From NCBI GenBank assembly GCA_902597385.1, contig CACJXQ010000010.1:1-55950 (forward strand): a stretch of 55,950 nucleotides of DNA, in the 5' to 3' direction. Under the pieces are notes generated by a model. That model was not told the origin of the DNA and made no database searches. It saw nothing but the letters and a program-made list of their open reading frames with translations. This document shows, piece after piece, positions 53,685-55,950 of this stretch (position 1 is its first letter; each line of letters opens with the position of its first letter). The stretch is from an uncultured Pseudomonadota bacterium. GTDB taxonomy: Bacteria; Pseudomonadota; Gammaproteobacteria; Ga0077536. Position numbers and translations under genes: made by a program.

Positions 53685-54203
53685 ATGGATGCAACTGGTA
53701 AAAGCAAACGATTAATCTTGATGAGGCACGCGAAATCTGACTGGGTCAGCGACGAGTATGACGTGTCTAGATCCCTAGCTAGGAGGGGTGTTAAGGATGC
53801 TGTAAAAATGGGGAAATGGTTTTCTGGTAAGTTGCCTCCAGATAGAATTTTGTGTTCTTCTGCTACTAGAGCTAGTGAGACTCTGGATTTCCTAGAAATT
53901 GGAGCGGAGCGCGACTTGCGTTCTATAACTCTCGTATTGGATGCCCTTTATGGATGCTCTTTCGATTCTTTAATTCAGATTATTGAAGAACACGAGTCCT
54001 ATGGTGACCTGATGATAATTGGGCATAATCCTTCTCTCGAACAATTCTTGCTATGGTGTTTAGAAGACACCCAAATGTTGTCAAGCTATCAAAAAGTTTT
54101 TCCAACCGGTGCTATTTATGAACTTGAAATCTGTGCCAGCACCCGGAAGGTGCGGCGCGGTTCTGCGAGGTTGCTTAATTATATGAGGCCGAAATTAATT
54201 TAG
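53685..54203 (+). CDS. SixA-like histidine phosphatase
   Basis: A 172-residue protein of the histidine phosphatase superfamily. The N-terminal LILMRHAKSDW (His15 nucleophile) is the SixA form of the RHG motif. PDRILCSSATRASETLDF gives the second Arg, and MIIGHNPSLEQFLLW gives the second His. SixA removes phosphate from phosphohistidine of phosphorelay domains. It is divergent from the selenoprotein gene, with 148 bp between the starts. It converges with the next phosphatase, the stops being one base apart. Confidence 0.9.
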   Translation: MDATGKSKRLILMRHAKSDWVSDEYDVSRSLARRGVKDAVKMGKWFSGKLPPDRILCSSATRASETLDFLEIGAERDLRSITLVLDALYGCSFDSLIQIIEEHESYGDLMIIGHNPSLEQFLLWCLEDTQMLSSYQKVFPTGAIYELEICASTRKVRRGSARLLNYMRPKLI

Positions 54204-54204
54204 C

Positions 54205-54816
54205 TTAAACAATGCCGCCTTCGCCTGTTTTTTGATCCAAATGATCGGTATTCGCCAATACTGTGACCTCCCAGGGTGGGGTTCCAGTTACGCAGGTTAT
54301 AGAGGTATTTTCCACGATTAACTCGTCACATATCAGTCCTTTCCCAATATGTAATGTCCGTTCTATAAGCGAACGAATGAAAAGGCCGTGAGTCACGATG
54401 ACAAGAGTGCCGCGTAAATCTTTTTTTCTCTCGGTTATGTTATGCCAAGCTAATTCTACCCTCTCTCGAAATTTGGCCCAACTCTCTCCTCCCGGCGGCA
54501 CAAAATCTTCGGCAAAAAGGTCGACACCCCCAATTTCATCATAAGATTTTCCCCTCAGAGCACCAAAGTTTCTCTCTCGGAGGGAATCACTGAAAGTTGG
54601 AGGGATCTTTATTTTTTCGGAAATTTCCAGGGCGGTTTCTTGAGCCCTCCTGTAGTCACTAGAGATGACTGCTTCGACGTTTCTCTCTTCGGATATTTTT
54701 ATAGCAACCTTTGTCGCTTGGGCTTTTCCTCTCGCGTTAAGGGGAGTCTCAGGGTGCTGTATGATCCGAGATGCATTCCCATCTGTTTCTCCATGTCGTA
54801 TTAGTAATATTGTCAT
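54205..54816 (-). CDS. Histidine phosphatase family protein (phosphoglycerate mutase-like)
   Basis: 203 residues from the ATG at 54816, giving the usual start MTILLIRHGETDGN (His8 nucleophile). A TTG at 54870 would add 18 untypical residues. AVISSDYRRAQETALEI, RERNFGALRGKSYDEI and LVIVTHGLFIRSLIERTL complete the family motifs. Members act as cobalamin-pathway phosphatases, PGM-like mutases or general phosphatases; the broad-specificity type fits best. The zinc alcohol dehydrogenase gene is upstream with 71 bp in between. Confidence 0.88.
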   Translation of the reverse strand: MTILLIRHGETDGNASRIIQHPETPLNARGKAQATKVAIKISEERNVEAVISSDYRRAQETALEISEKIKIPPTFSDSLRERNFGALRGKSYDEIGGVDLFAEDFVPPGGESWAKFRERVELAWHNITERKKDLRGTLVIVTHGLFIRSLIERTLHIGKGLICDELIVENTSITCVTGTPPWEVTVLANTDHLDQKTGEGGIV

Positions 54817-54887
54817 CTGTTTAGAGCACGCATCGACGAATCTTCCACTGCCTTTGGGCGCAATCCCCAATGATTTGAGACTGTTTT

Positions 54888-55950
54888 TTAATAAACTATC
54901 ACCCCACGAGCGTTTTTTCCCTCTTCGAGATCACTGAACGCTTCAGGAGCTTCGTCGATCGAGTATGTTCGAGTCACCAAGCCATCCAAGTTCAGTTTGC
55001 CTTGTTTGTACAGATCTAAATACATTGGGAAGTCGACTTTGAAATTTGCGTTACCGTACATGCTGCCTTTTATAGTTTTGGAGGTGAAAGGCATTATATT
55101 AGCTCTTAAGGAAAATCTGTCATCTGCTCGACCAACTCCCACCAGCACTGCCATTCCGTTCATTCGGACCGATTTAAAACAGGCCTCGACAAGCTTTCCA
55201 CTACCGACCACTTCGAAAGCATAATCTACTCCAATGCCATTCGTCATTCCGAGTATTTCCTTGAATGCCTCCTTTTTCGGATCAACTATATCAGTTGCGC
55301 CATAAGCGCGAGCCATCTCCATTTTTTCCTTGGATAAATCTACCGCTATAATTTTAGCGGCGCCAGCTATCCTGGCTCCTTGGATTACATTCAAACCTAC
55401 CCCACCACATCCGAAAACCGCCACTGTGGAACCAGGCTTCACTTCGGCGGTCTTTAAGGCTGCTCCAACACCAGTTGTTACTCCGCATCCCACTAAAGCT
55501 GCCGCCTTAAAATCAAATTCTTTGTCCACAGCGACCACACAAGATTCAGGTACTACACAAGCTTCGGCCATATTGCCTAGAAAGGACATGACACTTATTT
55601 CTTGGCCGTCTAACTTCACTCGGCTAGTTCCATCAATAAGACCACCGTGCGGCTTGTTTTTTCGGCATAGGAAAGGTTCTGCTCTGTCACAGTTATAACA
55701 ATCGCCACAATTAGGGATGAAAGAGAGAACAACATGATCGCCTTCCTTTACTTGTGTGACACCCTCGCCTATTTTTTCCACAATCCCAGCTCCCTCATGA
55801 CCTAGAACAGAGGGTAGTTTCCAGGGAATCGTCCCATTTATGATCGATAAATCCGAATGGCAAATGCCTGTTGCTTTCATCCGAACGAGAACTTCTCCCT
55901 CTTTAGGTGGATCTAAATCTACATGAACTACAGAAAAGTTGTCTATGTCG
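54888..55950 (-). CDS. Zinc-dependent alcohol dehydrogenase (class III-like; N-terminus outside window)
   Basis: The frame remains open to the window end, so the N-terminal residues lie upstream; at least 354 residues are visible. Catalytic zinc ligands are Cys in TGICHSDLS and His in VLGHEGAG. The structural zinc lobe has four Cys (NCGDCYNCDRAEPFLC). The nucleotide-binding strand is VFGCGGVGLNV, followed by ITAVDLSKEK as IIAVDLSKEK. The C-terminal part is complete. This belongs to the medium-chain, long-chain/formaldehyde-like ADH group often used for larger alcohols. It is followed by the histidine phosphatase gene. Substrate unknown. Confidence 0.92.
   Translation of the reverse strand, partial: DIDNFSVVHVDLDPPKEGEVLVRMKATGICHSDLSIINGTIPWKLPSVLGHEGAGIVEKIGEGVTQVKEGDHVVLSFIPNCGDCYNCDRAEPFLCRKNKPHGGLIDGTSRVKLDGQEISVMSFLGNMAEACVVPESCVVAVDKEFDFKAAALVGCGVTTGVGAALKTAEVKPGSTVAVFGCGGVGLNVIQGARIAGAAKIIAVDLSKEKMEMARAYGATDIVDPKKEAFKEILGMTNGIGVDYAFEVVGSGKLVEACFKSVRMNGMAVLVGVGRADDRFSLRANIMPFTSKTIKGSMYGNANFKVDFPMYLDLYKQGKLNLDGLVTRTYSIDEAPEAFSDLEEGKNARGVIVY

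Overview
The window looks like chromosomal DNA of a gammaproteobacterium, probably marine, with moderately low GC by eye. The main pointers are gltX followed directly by tRNA-Ala(GGC) and tRNA-Glu(TTC), a classical azurin, a Zur-type palindrome in front of a COG0523 GTPase, and a Slam-type outer-membrane barrel protein. The genus cannot be fixed from the sequence alone. Genes are densely packed in short operons on both strands. I see no insertion sequence, prophage, CRISPR array or rRNA.

Region by region. 1-5 kb: the end of a NUDIX (CoA pyrophosphatase-type) gene, then a two-gene minus-strand unit of a TPR plus beta-barrel Slam-like protein and a large FecR-domain exported protein. 5-12 kb: three crotonase-fold enzymes, an alpha/beta hydrolase, an amidohydrolase, an acyl-CoA dehydrogenase and a luciferase-like oxidoreductase, an acyl-CoA or xenobiotic catabolic neighbourhood. 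12-17.5 kb: a GTP cyclohydrolase II-like protein, an exported metallo-beta-lactamase-fold lactonase and a GldA/F/G-type ABC system with a small lipoprotein. 17.5-21.4 kb: a molybdenum hydroxylase operon (FAD, 2Fe-2S and Mo subunits) ending in a MoaD-like protein. 21.5-24.8 kb: a double-length acyl-CoA dehydrogenase and a fourth crotonase.

24.8-31.8 kb holds a selenocysteine (Sec) cassette of selA, selB, a serine hydrolase and tRNA-Sec (anticodon TCA), then azurin, gltX and two tRNAs. 32-36.8 kb: a CrtC/AttH-like protein, a kinase-like phosphotransferase with DUF6285, a second luciferase-like enzyme and an iron-type alcohol dehydrogenase. 36.8-39.5 kb: a perfect 34-bp palindrome, a COG0523 GTPase and DUF1826 (a likely zinc-limitation unit), then an SDR. 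39.5-46.8 kb, mostly minus strand: DUF779 with aldehyde dehydrogenase, rhodanese with GST-like protein, NTF2-like protein, pyruvate kinase, and a tandem AhpD-fold protein. 47-52.4 kb: hydantoinase/oxoprolinase A and B with a class III aminotransferase. 52.4-56 kb: a selenoprotein, two histidine phosphatases and a truncated zinc alcohol dehydrogenase.

The most important observation is that two apparently separate minus-strand frames (52826-53536 and 52451-52753) are one reading frame interrupted by a single TGA. Read as Sec, the product carries the full AhpD catalytic signature E-x11-C-x2-U-x3-H, and a small hairpin suitable as a bacterial SECIS follows the TGA. With selA, selB and the Sec tRNA about 24 kb away, the window contains decoding machinery and a client. 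An ordinary gene caller would break this gene in two.
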